From the NCBI RefSeq assembly GCF_010692745.1, contig NZ_JAAHTB010000041.1, forward strand, positions 1 to 33,241: a DNA stretch of 33,241 nt, in the 5' to 3' direction. The position numbers and the translations under genes were made by a program. The notes under the pieces were generated by a model. The model was not told the origin of the DNA, made no database searches, and worked only from the letters and a program-made list of their open reading frames with translations. The DNA comes from Methylobacterium sp. BTF04 (GTDB lineage: Bacteria; Pseudomonadota; Alphaproteobacteria; Rhizobiales; Beijerinckiaceae). Of the stretch, positions 7,152 to 16,196 are shown one piece after another (the stretch's first letter is position 1; each line of letters starts with the position of its first letter).

Positions 7152-8831
7152 ATGGCCGTCCCTCCCCCGCCTTCCGCCCCCCTCAAGTCAGATGCCGCGA
7201 CGCCGTCGAACGTCGCCGAATGGTCGGTGGGCGAACTCGCTTCCGCGCTCAAGCGGACGCTGGAGGACGCCTTCGGCCATGTGCGGCTGCGCGGCGAGAT
7301 TTCCGGGTTTCGCGGCCAGCACGGCTCGGGTCACGCCTATTTCTCGCTCAAGGACGGCACCGCCCGCATCGATGCAGTGGTGTGGAAGGGCACCTTCAAC
7401 CGCTTGCGGCAAAAGCCGCAGGAAGGATTGGAAGTGGTCGCCACCGGGCGGATCACCACCTTCCCCGGCAAGTCCTCGTACCAGATCGTCATCGAGACCC
7501 TGGAGCCCGCCGGCATCGGCGCCTGGATGGCTCTGCTCGAAGAGCGCAAGCGGGTGCTCGCCGCCGAGGGGCTGTTCGCGCCCGAGCGCAAGCGCCCGAT
7601 CCCTTACCTGCCGCGGGTGGTCGGCGTCGTCACCTCGCCCACCGGTGCGGTCATTCGCGACATCCTTCATCGGTTGGCCGACCGGTTTCCGCGCCCGGTC
7701 CTGGTCTGGCCGGTCCGGGTGCAGGGCGAGGGCGCGGCCGAGGAGATCGCCGCCGCCATCCGGGGCTTCAACGCCCTGTCGCCCGGCGGGCCGATCCCCC
7801 GGCCCGACGTGCTGATCGTGGCGCGGGGCGGCGGCTCCATCGAGGACCTGTGGGCCTTCAACGAGGAAGCGGTGGTGCGCGCCGCCTCCGAATCCACGAT
7901 TCCGCTGATCTCGGCGGTGGGGCACGAGACCGACACCACCCTGATCGACTTCGTCTCGGACCGGCGCGCCCCGACGCCGACGGGCGCCGCCGAAATGGCG
8001 GTGCCGGTGCGGGCCGACCTGATGGCGGAGGTCGCCGATCTCGCCCGCCGCCAGCGCGAGGCGGTGGAGCGCAAGCTCGATCGGGAGGGCAGCGATTTGC
8101 GCGCCCTGGTGCGGGCGATGCCCGGCGTCGATGCCTTCCTGGCCGGAAAGCGCCAGCGTCTCGATCTCGCCGAGGCCCGCCTCGGGCCGGCGCTCGCCGG
8201 CAACGCCCGGGTCCACCGCCTACGGGTGTCGCGCCTGGTGGAGCGGTTCGTCCGGCATCCGCCGACGCTGGCCCTGGCGACGGCACGTGGGCGCCTTGCG
8301 CGCATCGGCGATCGCTCGGGCAGCGCCGTGCGCCACGGTGCGGCGCGAAAAGGCGAGGCCCTGTCCTATCTCGGCCGCCGCCTCGTCATCGCCCGCGACG
8401 GCACGCTCGGTCGCGCCCGCGCCGAACAGGCCCGCAACCACGATCGCCTCGGCGCCGTGCAGGCGCGCCTCGCGCAGGGCATCGCCCGCCTGACCGAGCG
8501 CCGGCGCGATCGGCTCGGCGCGCTGACCGGCCTGCTCGGCTCGCTGAGCTACCGCGCCGTGCTGGCCCGCGGCTTCGCCCTCGTTCGGGATACGGCCGGC
8601 GCCCCCGTGCGCGGAACCGCCGCCGCGATCGCAGCCGAGCGGTTTACCCTCGAATTCTCCGACGGCACCGTGACGGCACGCACGGATCCGGCCCGGACGG
8701 AATCCGGCGCGCCCGACCCGGGCGGGGAGGGTGCGCCGACCCCTGCGCGGACCGATCCCGTGCGGACCAAGCGCACGCCGCGCAAACCAGCGGCGGAGCC
8801 GGTGCGCCAGGGGTCGCTGTTCGAGGGCTGA
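7152..8831 (+). CDS. xseA: Exodeoxyribonuclease VII large subunit
   Basis: This is the large subunit of the single-strand DNA exonuclease ExoVII, which works with XseB in repair. The 559-residue protein has an N-terminal OB-type nucleic-acid-binding domain (WSVGELASALK, VRLRGEISGFR, HAYFSLKD, about residues 25-120). The catalytic region follows, with VVTSPTGAVIRDI, ARGGGSIEDLWAFNEE and SAVGHETDTTLIDFVSD. A long coiled-coil part rich in Arg/Ala/Glu comes next, then the conserved block LSYRAVLARGFALVRD. The last 60 or so residues are a Pro/Ala/Thr-rich tail beyond the usual family end. xseB is not adjacent. Confidence 0.95.
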   Translation: MAVPPPPSAPLKSDAATPSNVAEWSVGELASALKRTLEDAFGHVRLRGEISGFRGQHGSGHAYFSLKDGTARIDAVVWKGTFNRLRQKPQEGLEVVATGRITTFPGKSSYQIVIETLEPAGIGAWMALLEERKRVLAAEGLFAPERKRPIPYLPRVVGVVTSPTGAVIRDILHRLADRFPRPVLVWPVRVQGEGAAEEIAAAIRGFNALSPGGPIPRPDVLIVARGGGSIEDLWAFNEEAVVRAASESTIPLISAVGHETDTTLIDFVSDRRAPTPTGAAEMAVPVRADLMAEVADLARRQREAVERKLDREGSDLRALVRAMPGVDAFLAGKRQRLDLAEARLGPALAGNARVHRLRVSRLVERFVRHPPTLALATARGRLARIGDRSGSAVRHGAARKGEALSYLGRRLVIARDGTLGRARAEQARNHDRLGAVQARLAQGIARLTERRRDRLGALTGLLGSLSYRAVLARGFALVRDTAGAPVRGTAAAIAAERFTLEFSDGTVTARTDPARTESGAPDPGGEGAPTPARTDPVRTKRTPRKPAAEPVRQGSLFEG

Positions 8832-9038
8832 GACCGATCCACGACCGGACTATACGGCGTTCAGGCATCCTCCTTCGACAAAACGGAGGGCTGGGGCGCC
8901 GGGAATCCCGTTTGCCCACGGGGCCGGCTTGACGAAGTGGGCGGCGTTTGCGAACCGCGGCACGGCACATGCCTTGAGCCGAACTCTGCTGAAAGACAGG
9001 GTCTGCCCGAGGCCGGCCGACGCCCTGAAGGAGTCGCA

Positions 9039-9266
9039 ATGACCACTACGATCGACAGTACCCAGAAGCTCCACCTCGTCTTCGGCGGCGAACTGGCGAG
9101 CCTCGACGGGGTCACCTTCCACGACCTCAAGGGACTCGACATCGTCGGCATCTTTCCCGACTACGCCTCGGCCCAGACGGCCTGGAAGTCGAAGGCGCAA
9201 TCCACAGTGGATTCCGCGCAGACGCGCTACTTCATCGTGCACCTGCACCGGTTGCTCGAGCCCTGA
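9039..9266 (+). CDS. DUF4170-family small protein
   Basis: This encodes a 75-residue protein. The ATG at 9039 has a strong GAAGGAG ribosome-binding site (9027-9033). The sequence matches the DUF4170 pattern: KLHLVFGGEL near the start, DIVGIFPDYASAQTAWKSKAQSTVD in the middle, and YFIVHLHRLLEP at the end. These are short cytosolic alphaproteobacterial proteins of unknown role. It lies just upstream of prs. Confidence 0.85.
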   Translation: MTTTIDSTQKLHLVFGGELASLDGVTFHDLKGLDIVGIFPDYASAQTAWKSKAQSTVDSAQTRYFIVHLHRLLEP

Positions 9267-9403
9267 TCTGTGCAAGGCGGCGCACCGCCCTGCATGAAGG
9301 CATTGTGACGCCCCCCTGCCGGCTGATAAGCACCGCGGCACGCAAAGGTCCGCGATTGCGACAGGGTGGCGGACCCTAAGGATCTCGAGATGAAGACCCC
9401 GGC

Positions 9404-10348
9404 ATGAAGTCCTCGATCAAGATCATCGCCGGCAACGCGAGCCGGCCGCTGGCCGAAGCCATCGCGGCCTATCTCGAATTGCCGCTCGCCAAGTGCATGG
9501 TCCGGCGCTTTGCCGACATGGAGATCTTCGTCGAACTTCAGGAGAACGTGCGCGGCGAGGACGTCTTCATCGTCCAGTCGACCTCGTTCCCCGCCAACGA
9601 TCACCTGATGGAACTGCTCATCATGATCGACGCGGCACGGCGCTCCTCGGCGCGCCGCATCACCGCGGTGATCCCGTATTTCGGCTATGCGCGGCAGGAC
9701 CGGCGCACCTCGGGCCGCACCCCGATCTCGGCCAAGCTGGTGGCCAACCTCATCACCGAAGCGGGCGCCGACCGGGTGATGACGCTGGATCTCCATGCCG
9801 GCCAGATCCAGGGCTTCTTCGACATTCCCACCGACAACCTGTTCGCCGCCCCCGTGATGGTGCGCGACATCAAGGAGCGGCTCGACCCGAAGGACTGGAT
9901 GGTGGTCTCGCCCGACGTCGGCGGCGTGGTGCGTGCCCGCGCCATCGCCAAGCGCATCGATGCGACCCTCGCCATCGTCGACAAGCGCCGCGAGCGCCCG
10001 GGCGAATCCGAGGTGATGAACATCATCGGTGAGGTCGAAGGCCGCTCCTGCATCCTCGTCGACGACATCGTCGATTCCGGCGGCACCCTGGTGAACGCCG
10101 CCGAGGCCTTGCTCAATGCCGGCGCAAAGGACGTCTCGGCCTACATCACCCACGGGGTGCTCTCGGGCGGAGCGGTGTCGCGCATCGCCGCGTCCCGGAT
10201 GAAGGAGCTGGTGATCACCGATTCGATCCAGCCGACGCAGGCGGTCAAGCTCGCCCGCAACATCCGCGTCGCCACGATCGCGCCTTTGCTGGGCGAAGCC
10301 ATCGGCCGGACCGCGACAGAATCGAGCGTGTCGAGCCTGTTCACCTGA
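9404..10348 (+). CDS. prs: Ribose-phosphate pyrophosphokinase
   Basis: This makes phosphoribosyl pyrophosphate from ribose 5-phosphate and ATP, feeding purine, pyrimidine, histidine and tryptophan synthesis. The 314-residue protein carries RRFADMEIFVELQENVRGEDVF, the metal- and ATP-binding block ITAVIPYFGYARQDR, and TLDLHAGQIQGFF. It also has the PRPP-binding loop ILVDDIVDSGGTL and the C-terminal DSIQP segment. Size and motif order are standard for class I Prs. The start ATG at 9404 is only a few bases from another ATG at 9390, but KSSIKIIAGNASRPLA is the typical N-terminus. Confidence 0.95.
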   Translation: MKSSIKIIAGNASRPLAEAIAAYLELPLAKCMVRRFADMEIFVELQENVRGEDVFIVQSTSFPANDHLMELLIMIDAARRSSARRITAVIPYFGYARQDRRTSGRTPISAKLVANLITEAGADRVMTLDLHAGQIQGFFDIPTDNLFAAPVMVRDIKERLDPKDWMVVSPDVGGVVRARAIAKRIDATLAIVDKRRERPGESEVMNIIGEVEGRSCILVDDIVDSGGTLVNAAEALLNAGAKDVSAYITHGVLSGGAVSRIAASRMKELVITDSIQPTQAVKLARNIRVATIAPLLGEAIGRTATESSVSSLFT

Positions 10349-10431
10349 GCCGGTCGCGAGGGGCGACCGCCATCGCGGCGCCCCGTTCCCACAGCCGCGA
10401 GACCGCGATGAACCGAGGCGGCGGTTCTCAA

Positions 10432-10461
10432 TTGCGTCCCCCCCCGGCGAACCTGTATAGA
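10432..10461 (+). promoter_or_regulatory. Candidate promoter for the TrcR-like regulator
   Basis: TTGCGT (10432-10437) and TATAGA (10456-10461) are spaced by 18 bases, resembling a sigma-70-type promoter. It would give a leader of about 110 bases before the ATG at 10581. Confidence 0.4.
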
Positions 10462-10580
10462 CGGCTCTCCCCTATTGAAGCGTTGAGACGGGATGCTGCC
10501 GGCCAGTCGAGGTCGGAGCGAGCGGCGCCACGTCGGCGACGCCCCGACGCCCGTCCCGCCAGAACCGTTGGAGTTGTCCG

Positions 10581-11291
10581 ATGACCCAAGGCCCGCTGAT
10601 GCCGAAGGCCACCGCCGTATGGCTGGTGGAGCACACTTCGCTGGCCTTCGAGCAGATCGCCGATTTCTGCAAGTTGCACCCGTTGGAGGTGAAGGGCATC
10701 GCCGACGGTGAAGTCGCCGCCGGCATCAAGGGCCTCGACCCGATCACCACGGGACAGCTCACCCGCGACGAGATCGAGAAGGCGCAGGCCGCCCCGAACT
10801 ACAAGCTCAAGGTCGCGGTCTCCAAGGTGAAGCTGCCCGAGGTGAAGCGTACCACCAAGGGTCCGCGCTACACCCCGCTGTCGCGGCGCCAGGACCGTCC
10901 GAACGCCATCCTGTGGCTGCTGCGCAACCATCCCGAGCTCAAGGACGCGCAGGTCATCCGGCTCGTCGGGACCACCAAGTCGACGATCCAGCAGATCCGC
11001 GAGCGCACCCACTGGAATTCCGGCTCGCTCCAGCCGATGGACCCGGTGACGCTCGGCCTGTGCACGCAGATCGACCTCGATTTCGAGGTCCAGCGCTCCG
11101 CCAAGGACCGCCCCGCCGTGCTCCCCACCGATGGCGGCGCCACGCTCCTGCCCACCGAAGTCTCGACCGCGTCCGACTACAGCGACAACGACGAGCACCA
11201 CCGCAACGCCCGCGACGAGAAGCTCAACGCCGAATCCGTGTTCGCCAAGCTTAAGGGCATGCGCAACACCGACACGGACGACGAGGACTGA
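10581..11291 (+). CDS. TrcR-like cell-cycle transcriptional regulator (DUF1013)
   Basis: This encodes a 236-residue protein matching the alphaproteobacterial DUF1013 family, whose Caulobacter-type members are called TrcR and act in cell-cycle transcription. Conserved parts are MPKATAVWLVEHTSLAFEQIADFC, the helix-turn-helix-like LHPLEVKGIADGEV, and YTPLSRRQDRPNAILWLLRNHPEL. These are followed by the second DNA-binding-like region IRLVGTTKSTIQQIRERTHWN. The C-terminus is variable and acidic. The gene is monocistronic by the look of its promoter candidate and downstream terminator. The function in this organism is inferred from family membership. Confidence 0.88.
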   Translation: MTQGPLMPKATAVWLVEHTSLAFEQIADFCKLHPLEVKGIADGEVAAGIKGLDPITTGQLTRDEIEKAQAAPNYKLKVAVSKVKLPEVKRTTKGPRYTPLSRRQDRPNAILWLLRNHPELKDAQVIRLVGTTKSTIQQIRERTHWNSGSLQPMDPVTLGLCTQIDLDFEVQRSAKDRPAVLPTDGGATLLPTEVSTASDYSDNDEHHRNARDEKLNAESVFAKLKGMRNTDTDDED

Positions 11292-11339
11292 TCGTCGGCG
11301 AAAACACTGGCCCAGTTTGAGGCCGCCGGACCCGGCCCG

Positions 11340-11369
11340 ATCCGCGCAAGGCAGCTTGCGCGGATTTTT
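11340..11369 (+). terminator. Rho-independent terminator after the TrcR-like gene
   Basis: A perfect 11-bp stem (11340-11350 with 11355-11365; TCCGCGCAAG / CTTGCGCGGA plus an A-T pair) has a GCAG loop and is followed by a T-run. Confidence 0.88.
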
Positions 11370-11488
11370 CTTGGGGCCGACCCGGCACGATAACGAGAAT
11401 CGCGCGGACGATCGTCAGTCGCCAAACCCCGTAAAATGCGTAATAATGCGTGATCTCGATCGGCGAGGGCAGATATTCAGGGGGGCTC

Positions 11489-12061
11489 ATGATCTCTCAG
11501 GGCACCGGACAGACCATGAGAACGGAGCCCGAGGCGCAGGATTATGCGGCTGCATCCGCCGCCCTCGACGATGCGCCGGAGGCTGAAACCTGGACGGAGC
11601 CGACGCCGCGGATCGTCTCGGAGCCGGTGACGCTCGCCGAATCCCTCATGACGCGGGCCGGTTGGAGCCCGTCGAACTTCGGCGACGATGGCCCGAACCC
11701 GCCCTACCTGCGCATCGGCGGCAAGCTCTGGGTGACGCTCACCGAGTTCGAGCCCTGTTTCTCCTCGTTCCACCGCGACCGAGTCCTGTTCCGCTCCAAG
11801 GTCTCGATGGCCGATCACCTGGCCCGCTACGATCAGATCATGATCGATCCGCTGGCGTTCGAGGAGTGCTTCGGTCCGGAGGAGGGCACCGAGGCGACCT
11901 TCCCGTTCGGCACCTGGCTCACCATCCGCGAGGTTCGGTTCACCGGCATTGCGCTCTGGGGAAAGAGCCACGGCCGGGTGGTGCTGCCGCTCGAGCCCCT
12001 CGCCGTCGCCTCGGCCGTCTGGCTGCGCAACGCGACGGGATGCAACCCGGTTCTGCTTTGA
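11489..12061 (+). CDS. Conserved hypothetical protein, unknown function
   Basis: The frame encodes about 190 residues from the ATG at 11489. This has a G-rich AGGGGGG upstream, though the spacing is short; a GTG at 11450 and an ATG at 11516 are alternatives. The first 55 residues are acidic and look disordered. The folded part starts near SLMTRAGWSPSNFGDDG and runs through LWVTLTEFEPCFSSFHRDRVLF, and GTWLTIREVRFTGIALWGKSHGRVVLPL suggests a beta-rich domain. There is no signal peptide or membrane helix. I do not recognise a family. It sits between the TrcR-like gene and rpsA. Confidence 0.7.
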   Translation: MISQGTGQTMRTEPEAQDYAAASAALDDAPEAETWTEPTPRIVSEPVTLAESLMTRAGWSPSNFGDDGPNPPYLRIGGKLWVTLTEFEPCFSSFHRDRVLFRSKVSMADHLARYDQIMIDPLAFEECFGPEEGTEATFPFGTWLTIREVRFTGIALWGKSHGRVVLPLEPLAVASAVWLRNATGCNPVLL

Positions 12062-12334
12062 CCGACGCGTGCCATCGAACGTTCATATTGCCGGACCAGG
12101 CGCGATCGGCTATGCCACCGCCGTTCTCCATTTGGAATCGACGGGTCTCGAACGGTTGTTCGGCACCAGCCCCGTTGGAGAATGGCCCTCGACCATCGTT
12201 TGAGAATGCGTCGGCCCTCCCACGGGGGGTGAGCCTGTCCGGTCCTCCAGGGACCGCAGGCGGCGATCGCCGAGGGTGCCCCGTCACACGAACCGCCGAC
12301 GCTGGCCTCGCAACGAGGCCTGTCAGGAGACAGA

Positions 12335-14065
12335 ATGACCGCTGGTAGCGCCCTGCAGCGTAACCCAAGCCGCGACGATTTCGCGGCACTGCTCGAAGAG
12401 TCGTTCCTCGAGCACGAGATCACCGAAGGCTCCGTCGTCAAGGGTCGCGTCGTCGCGATCGAAAAGGACGTGGCCGTCATCGACATCGGCGCCAAGACGG
12501 AAGGCCGTGTCGCCCTCAAGGAATTCAACGGCCCCGGCCGCGAAGGCGAACTCGCCGTCGGCGACGAGGTCGAGGTCTATGTCGATCGCATCGAGAATGC
12601 GCTCGGCGAGGCCGTCATCTCGCGCGACAAGGCGCGCCGCGAGGAGAGCTGGGTCAAGCTTGAGAAGGCCTTCGAGGCCAACGAGCGCGTCACCGGCGCG
12701 ATCTTCAACCAGGTCAAGGGCGGCTACACCGTCGATCTCGACGGCGCCGTGGCGTTCCTGCCGCGCTCCCAGGTCGACATCCGCCCCGTGCGCGACGTCA
12801 CGCCCCTGCTCGGCACGCCGCAGCCCTTCCAGATCCTCAAGATGGATCGTCGCCGCGGCAACATCGTCGTGTCGCGCCGCACCGTCCTCGAGGAGAGCCG
12901 CGCCGAGCAGCGCTCCGAGCTCGTGGCCAACCTCGAAGAAGGTCAGGTCATCGACGGCGTCGTCAAGAACATCACCGAATACGGTGCGTTCGTTGATCTC
13001 GGCGGCATCGACGGCCTGCTCCACGTCACCGACATGGCGTGGCGCCGCGTGAACCACCCGTCGGAGGTCGTGACCATCGGCCAGACGGTCAAGGTCAAGA
13101 TCATCAAGATCAACCACGAGACCCACCGCATCTCGCTCGGCATCAAGCAGCTGCTCGCCGATCCGTGGGAGGGCATCGCCCAGCGCTACCCGGTCGACGC
13201 CAAGCTCAAGGGCCGTGTCACCAACATCACCGATTACGGCGCCTTCGTGGAGCTGGAGCCGGGGATCGAGGGCCTGATCCACGTCTCCGAGATGTCCTGG
13301 ACGAAGAAGAACGTCCATCCGGGCAAGATCGTCTCCACCTCCCAGGAAGTGGAAGTGCAGATCCTCGAGGTCGATCCGGTCAAGCGCCGCATCTCGCTCG
13401 GCCTCAAGCAGACCCTCCAGAACCCGTGGGAGGCCTTTGCCGAGCAGCATCCGGTCGGCTCCGAGGTCGAGGGTGAGGTCAAGAACAAGACCGAGTTCGG
13501 TCTGTTCATCGGTCTCGACGGCGACGTCGACGGCATGGTCCACCTGTCGGATCTCGACTGGAACCGTCCCGGCGAGCAGGTCATCGAAGAGTTCAAGAAG
13601 GGCGACATGCTGCGCGCCCAGGTTCTCGACGTCGATGTCGAGAAGGAGCGCATCTCGCTCGGCGTGAAGCAGCTCGGCGGCGACCCGTTCACGGAAGCCG
13701 GTGAGCTCAAGAAGGGTCAGATCGTGACCTGCGAAGTGACCGAGGTGAAGGATTCCGGCGTCGACGTGAAGATCGTCGATACCGACCTCACCACCTTCAT
13801 TCGCCGGGCCGAACTCGCCCGCGATCGTGGCGACCAGCGTCCCGAGCGTTTCGCCGCCGGCGAGAAGTTCGATGCCCGCGTGATCCAGTTCGACCGCAAG
13901 GCGCGCCGGGTCCAGCTCTCGATCAAGGCCCTCGAGATGGCCGAAGAGAAGGAGGCGATGGCCCAGTTCGGTTCCGCCGATTCGGGTGCCTCGCTCGGCG
14001 AGATCCTTGGCGCAGCCTTCAAGAAGGCCCGCACCAGCGACGACAAGGACGACGCCCAGGACTAA
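12335..14065 (+). CDS. rpsA: 30S ribosomal protein S1
   Basis: This is ribosomal protein S1, which binds mRNA and helps initiation. The 576-residue protein has an AGGAGA ribosome-binding site just upstream of the ATG. Six S1 RNA-binding repeats can be followed: GSVVKGRVVAIEKDVAVIDIG (repeat 1), NERVTGAIFNQVKGGYTVDL (2), GQVIDGVVKNITEYGAFVDLG (3) and KLKGRVTNITDYGAFVELEPG (4). Repeat 5 is GSEVEGEVKNKTEFGLFIGL and repeat 6 is GQIVTCEVTEVKDSGVDVK. The acidic tail ends SDDKDDAQD. Codon use shows the strong bias of a highly expressed gene. The 273-bp gap upstream has no gene and could carry a leader that allows S1 autoregulation. Confidence 0.97.
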   Translation: MTAGSALQRNPSRDDFAALLEESFLEHEITEGSVVKGRVVAIEKDVAVIDIGAKTEGRVALKEFNGPGREGELAVGDEVEVYVDRIENALGEAVISRDKARREESWVKLEKAFEANERVTGAIFNQVKGGYTVDLDGAVAFLPRSQVDIRPVRDVTPLLGTPQPFQILKMDRRRGNIVVSRRTVLEESRAEQRSELVANLEEGQVIDGVVKNITEYGAFVDLGGIDGLLHVTDMAWRRVNHPSEVVTIGQTVKVKIIKINHETHRISLGIKQLLADPWEGIAQRYPVDAKLKGRVTNITDYGAFVELEPGIEGLIHVSEMSWTKKNVHPGKIVSTSQEVEVQILEVDPVKRRISLGLKQTLQNPWEAFAEQHPVGSEVEGEVKNKTEFGLFIGLDGDVDGMVHLSDLDWNRPGEQVIEEFKKGDMLRAQVLDVDVEKERISLGVKQLGGDPFTEAGELKKGQIVTCEVTEVKDSGVDVKIVDTDLTTFIRRAELARDRGDQRPERFAAGEKFDARVIQFDRKARRVQLSIKALEMAEEKEAMAQFGSADSGASLGEILGAAFKKARTSDDKDDAQD

Positions 14066-14077
14066 GAGTTCGGAAAC

Positions 14078-14109
14078 AGTGCCGTCAGCCGCTTCTGGTT
14101 GACGGCACT
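14078..14109 (+). other. Inverted repeat directly after rpsA
   Basis: AGTGCCGTCA (14078-14087) pairs perfectly with TGACGGCACT (14100-14109) around a 12-base loop, 12 bases after the rpsA stop. It lacks a T-tract. It may protect the mRNA 3' end or act together with the stronger hairpin that follows. Confidence 0.6.
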
Positions 14110-14121
14110 CCGAAACGAAGC

Positions 14122-14163
14122 AAACGCCCACGCAGGATTGCATCCTGCGTGGGCGTTTTTCGT
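14122..14163 (+). terminator. Strong rho-independent terminator of rpsA
   Basis: A perfect 17-bp stem (14122-14138 with 14142-14158) has only a 3-base loop and ends in a run of T residues. It is one of the strongest terminators in the window, fitting a highly expressed gene. Confidence 0.92.
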
Positions 14164-14439
14164 CTAGAGGCCGGCAAAATTCTGCGACGACTGCGCGATG
14201 TGGCGCGAAGACTTACTGATTTCGGTGACCACAAGTACGGCCGCCCACTTGCCGCGCAGGGCAGGGCGGGGCTAGAACAGCAACGCCGAGGAAGCGAGGC
14301 GGACCAAAGGCTTGGTGCAATCCGGCAACGGGTGTGGAACAAGAGCCTTCTGCAGCGCTGACGCGACAGACACCGGGATCGAACCCGGATGAACCATCCC
14401 GGCCGTACCAGGCCGGAGCGCGAGGGAGAGAACCATCGC

Positions 14440-15426
14440 ATGGCCGCGGACGCCGAACTTCTGATTGATCGTCGGCGCCTGCGCCGGAAGCTCTCCCTGT
14501 GGCGCGTGGTCGGGATCGGCGGTCTCGTCGTCGCCGTGGGCGCGGTGGGCTTCCGCGTCAGGAGCGGAGCCGAGGGCATCGGCTTTGGCGCCGTGCGACC
14601 CCAGATCGCCCGGATCTCGGTAGGCGGCTTCATCTCCGGCAGCGAGGCGACGACGAGGCTCATCGAGCGCGTGCGCGATGCCAGCGCCGTGCAGGGCGTG
14701 GTGGTCTCGATCTCGTCGCCCGGCGGCACCACCACCGGCTCCGAGGAACTCTACCGCAACCTGCGGTCGCTCGCCGAGAAGAAGCCCATGGTGGCCTTCG
14801 TCGACGGCACCGCGGCCTCGGGCGCCTACATCGCCGCCATCGCCGCCGACCACATCGTGGCGCGCGAGACCGCGCTCGTCGGCTCCATCGGCGTGCTGTT
14901 CCAGTACCCCGACCTCTCGGGTCTCCTCGACAAGGTCGGCGTGAAGGTCGAATCCGTGAAATCCGCGCCGCTCAAGGCCGAGCCGTCGGGCTTCACCCCG
15001 ACCTCCCCCGAGGCCCGGGCCGCGTTGGCCGCGGTGGTCGGCGACACCTACGCCTGGTTCAAGGGCCTGGTGTCCGAGCGCCGCAAGATGACCGACAAGG
15101 AACTCGCGGTGGTCTCCGACGGCCGGGTGTTCAGCGGTCGCCAGAGCGTGCCGCTCAAGCTCATCGACGGGCTCGGCGGCGAGCGGCAGGCCATCGCCTG
15201 GCTCGAGACCGAGCGCGGCGTCGCCAAGGACCTGCCGGTGCTCGACTGGAAGCCGAAGTCCCGGAGCGACTTCCCGCTGTGGTCCGCCCTCGGACTCGGA
15301 GCCGATCTCGTCGGCCTCGGCGGCCTCGCCACACGTCTGCGCCAGGTGGGCGACGAGACGGCGGGGATCGCCGAGAACGGGCTCCTCGTGGTGTGGCGCC
15401 CCAGCCCCGCCGACGCCGTTCGCTGA
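14440..15426 (+). CDS. sppA: Signal peptide peptidase SppA
   Basis: This is an inner-membrane serine protease (peptidase family S49) that cleaves leftover signal peptides. The frame opens at 14389, but the ATG at 14440 has a GGGAGAG ribosome-binding site (14424-14430) and removes a proline/arginine-rich lead, giving 328 residues. A single membrane anchor spans about residues 20-40. The nucleophile is S127 in GTAASGAYIAA and the partner lysine is K179 in SAPLKAEPSG. SISSPGGTTTGSEELY and VGSIGVLFQYPD are further family blocks. This is the short, single-domain type. ihfB follows 45 bases later, so the two are probably co-transcribed. Confidence 0.92.
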   Translation: MAADAELLIDRRRLRRKLSLWRVVGIGGLVVAVGAVGFRVRSGAEGIGFGAVRPQIARISVGGFISGSEATTRLIERVRDASAVQGVVVSISSPGGTTTGSEELYRNLRSLAEKKPMVAFVDGTAASGAYIAAIAADHIVARETALVGSIGVLFQYPDLSGLLDKVGVKVESVKSAPLKAEPSGFTPTSPEARAALAAVVGDTYAWFKGLVSERRKMTDKELAVVSDGRVFSGRQSVPLKLIDGLGGERQAIAWLETERGVAKDLPVLDWKPKSRSDFPLWSALGLGADLVGLGGLATRLRQVGDETAGIAENGLLVVWRPSPADAVR

Positions 15427-15471
15427 CCCTCGCCCCGCCGCGAAACCACATGACTTCGTGAAGGCCGCCGC

Positions 15472-15789
15472 ATGATCAAGTCGGAGCTCGTGCTCAAGAT
15501 CGCCGAGCAGAACCCGCATCTCTACCAACGCGACGTCGAGACCCTGGTGAACGCCATTCTCGATACCATCGCGGATGCCCTCGCGAGAGGCGACCGGGTC
15601 GAGCTGCGCGGCTTCGGCGCGTTCTCGGTGAAACGTCGTGACGCGCGGCGCGGACGCAACCCGCGCACGGGTGCGGCCGTTGCCGTCTCCGAGAAGGCCA
15701 TCCCCGTGTTCAAGACCGGCAAGGAGATGCGCCTGCGCCTCAACGAGGCCGGGATCGGCGAGGCATCCGTCTCGGCATCGGCCTCGTAA
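15472..15789 (+). CDS. ihfB: Integration host factor, beta subunit
   Basis: This encodes a 105-residue DNA-bending HU/IHF-family protein. The order KSELVLKIAEQNPHLYQRDVETLVNAILDTI, then RVELRGFGAFSVKRRDARRGRNPRTG, then the C-terminal FKTGKEMRLRLN is typical of IHF-beta. The RNPRTG tip of the DNA-binding arm is intact. A short serine/alanine-rich tail (GEASVSASAS) extends beyond the usual end. IHF would act in chromosome organisation, recombination and transcription, paired with an alpha subunit encoded elsewhere. The sppA-ihfB-lapA order is common in Rhizobiales. Confidence 0.93.
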   Translation: MIKSELVLKIAEQNPHLYQRDVETLVNAILDTIADALARGDRVELRGFGAFSVKRRDARRGRNPRTGAAVAVSEKAIPVFKTGKEMRLRLNEAGIGEASVSASAS

Positions 15790-15817
15790 CCCGCCCTATC
15801 CGCCCGGAGTCCTCTCG

Positions 15818-16186
15818 ATGATCCGCTTCTTCAAGGGTTTGGTGCTGCTTCCCGTGGCGATCGTCGTCGTGGCTTTGGCCGTGGCCAACCGGGACGCCGT
15901 GCGCCTGTCGTTCGATCCGTTCTCGCCCGAGATGCCGGTGTTCAGCGTGACGCTGCCGCTCTACGTGATCCTGTTCCTCGCGGTGGGCATCGGCGTGCTC
16001 CTCGGCGGCTGCGGCGCCTGGCTCGGCCAATCCGGGACCCGCCGCACCAGCGCCGAGCGTCGTCGCGAGATTCGCCGGCTCGAAGGCGAGACCGCACGGC
16101 TCAAGACCGCCATGCCCGCGAGCGAGAGCCCCGGCAGCCTCTATCGCGGCGCGAGCGACCGCGTCGCCCTGCCGGCGCCGCGCTGA
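15818..16186 (+). CDS. LapA-domain (DUF1049) membrane protein
   Basis: This encodes a 122-residue inner-membrane protein. Two hydrophobic segments are visible at about residues 6-24 and 43-65, separated by the conserved block ANRDAVRLSFDPFSPEMPVFSVTLPLY. A charged coiled C-terminal tail (SAERRREIRRLEGETARLK) faces the cytosol. This is the lipopolysaccharide-assembly LapA/DUF1049 arrangement, an assignment made by analogy. The start ATG at 15818 has CGGAG upstream. The long upstream open frame in the ihfB region is a shadow. Confidence 0.85.
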   Translation: MIRFFKGLVLLPVAIVVVALAVANRDAVRLSFDPFSPEMPVFSVTLPLYVILFLAVGIGVLLGGCGAWLGQSGTRRTSAERRREIRRLEGETARLKTAMPASESPGSLYRGASDRVALPAPR

Positions 16187-16196
16187 TTCCCACGCC

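Noticed and set aside
12062..12334. Possible gene between the unknown protein and rpsA (reads VHIAGPGAIGYATA)
   Set aside because: It looks briefly like a nucleotide-binding start, but the frame stops soon, has no ribosome-binding site and leads nowhere; more likely the rpsA leader.
12323..14143. 606-codon minus-strand frame opposite rpsA
   Set aside because: It is a mirror of the strongly biased codons of rpsA; the translation is Asp/Leu-rich shadow sequence without domains.
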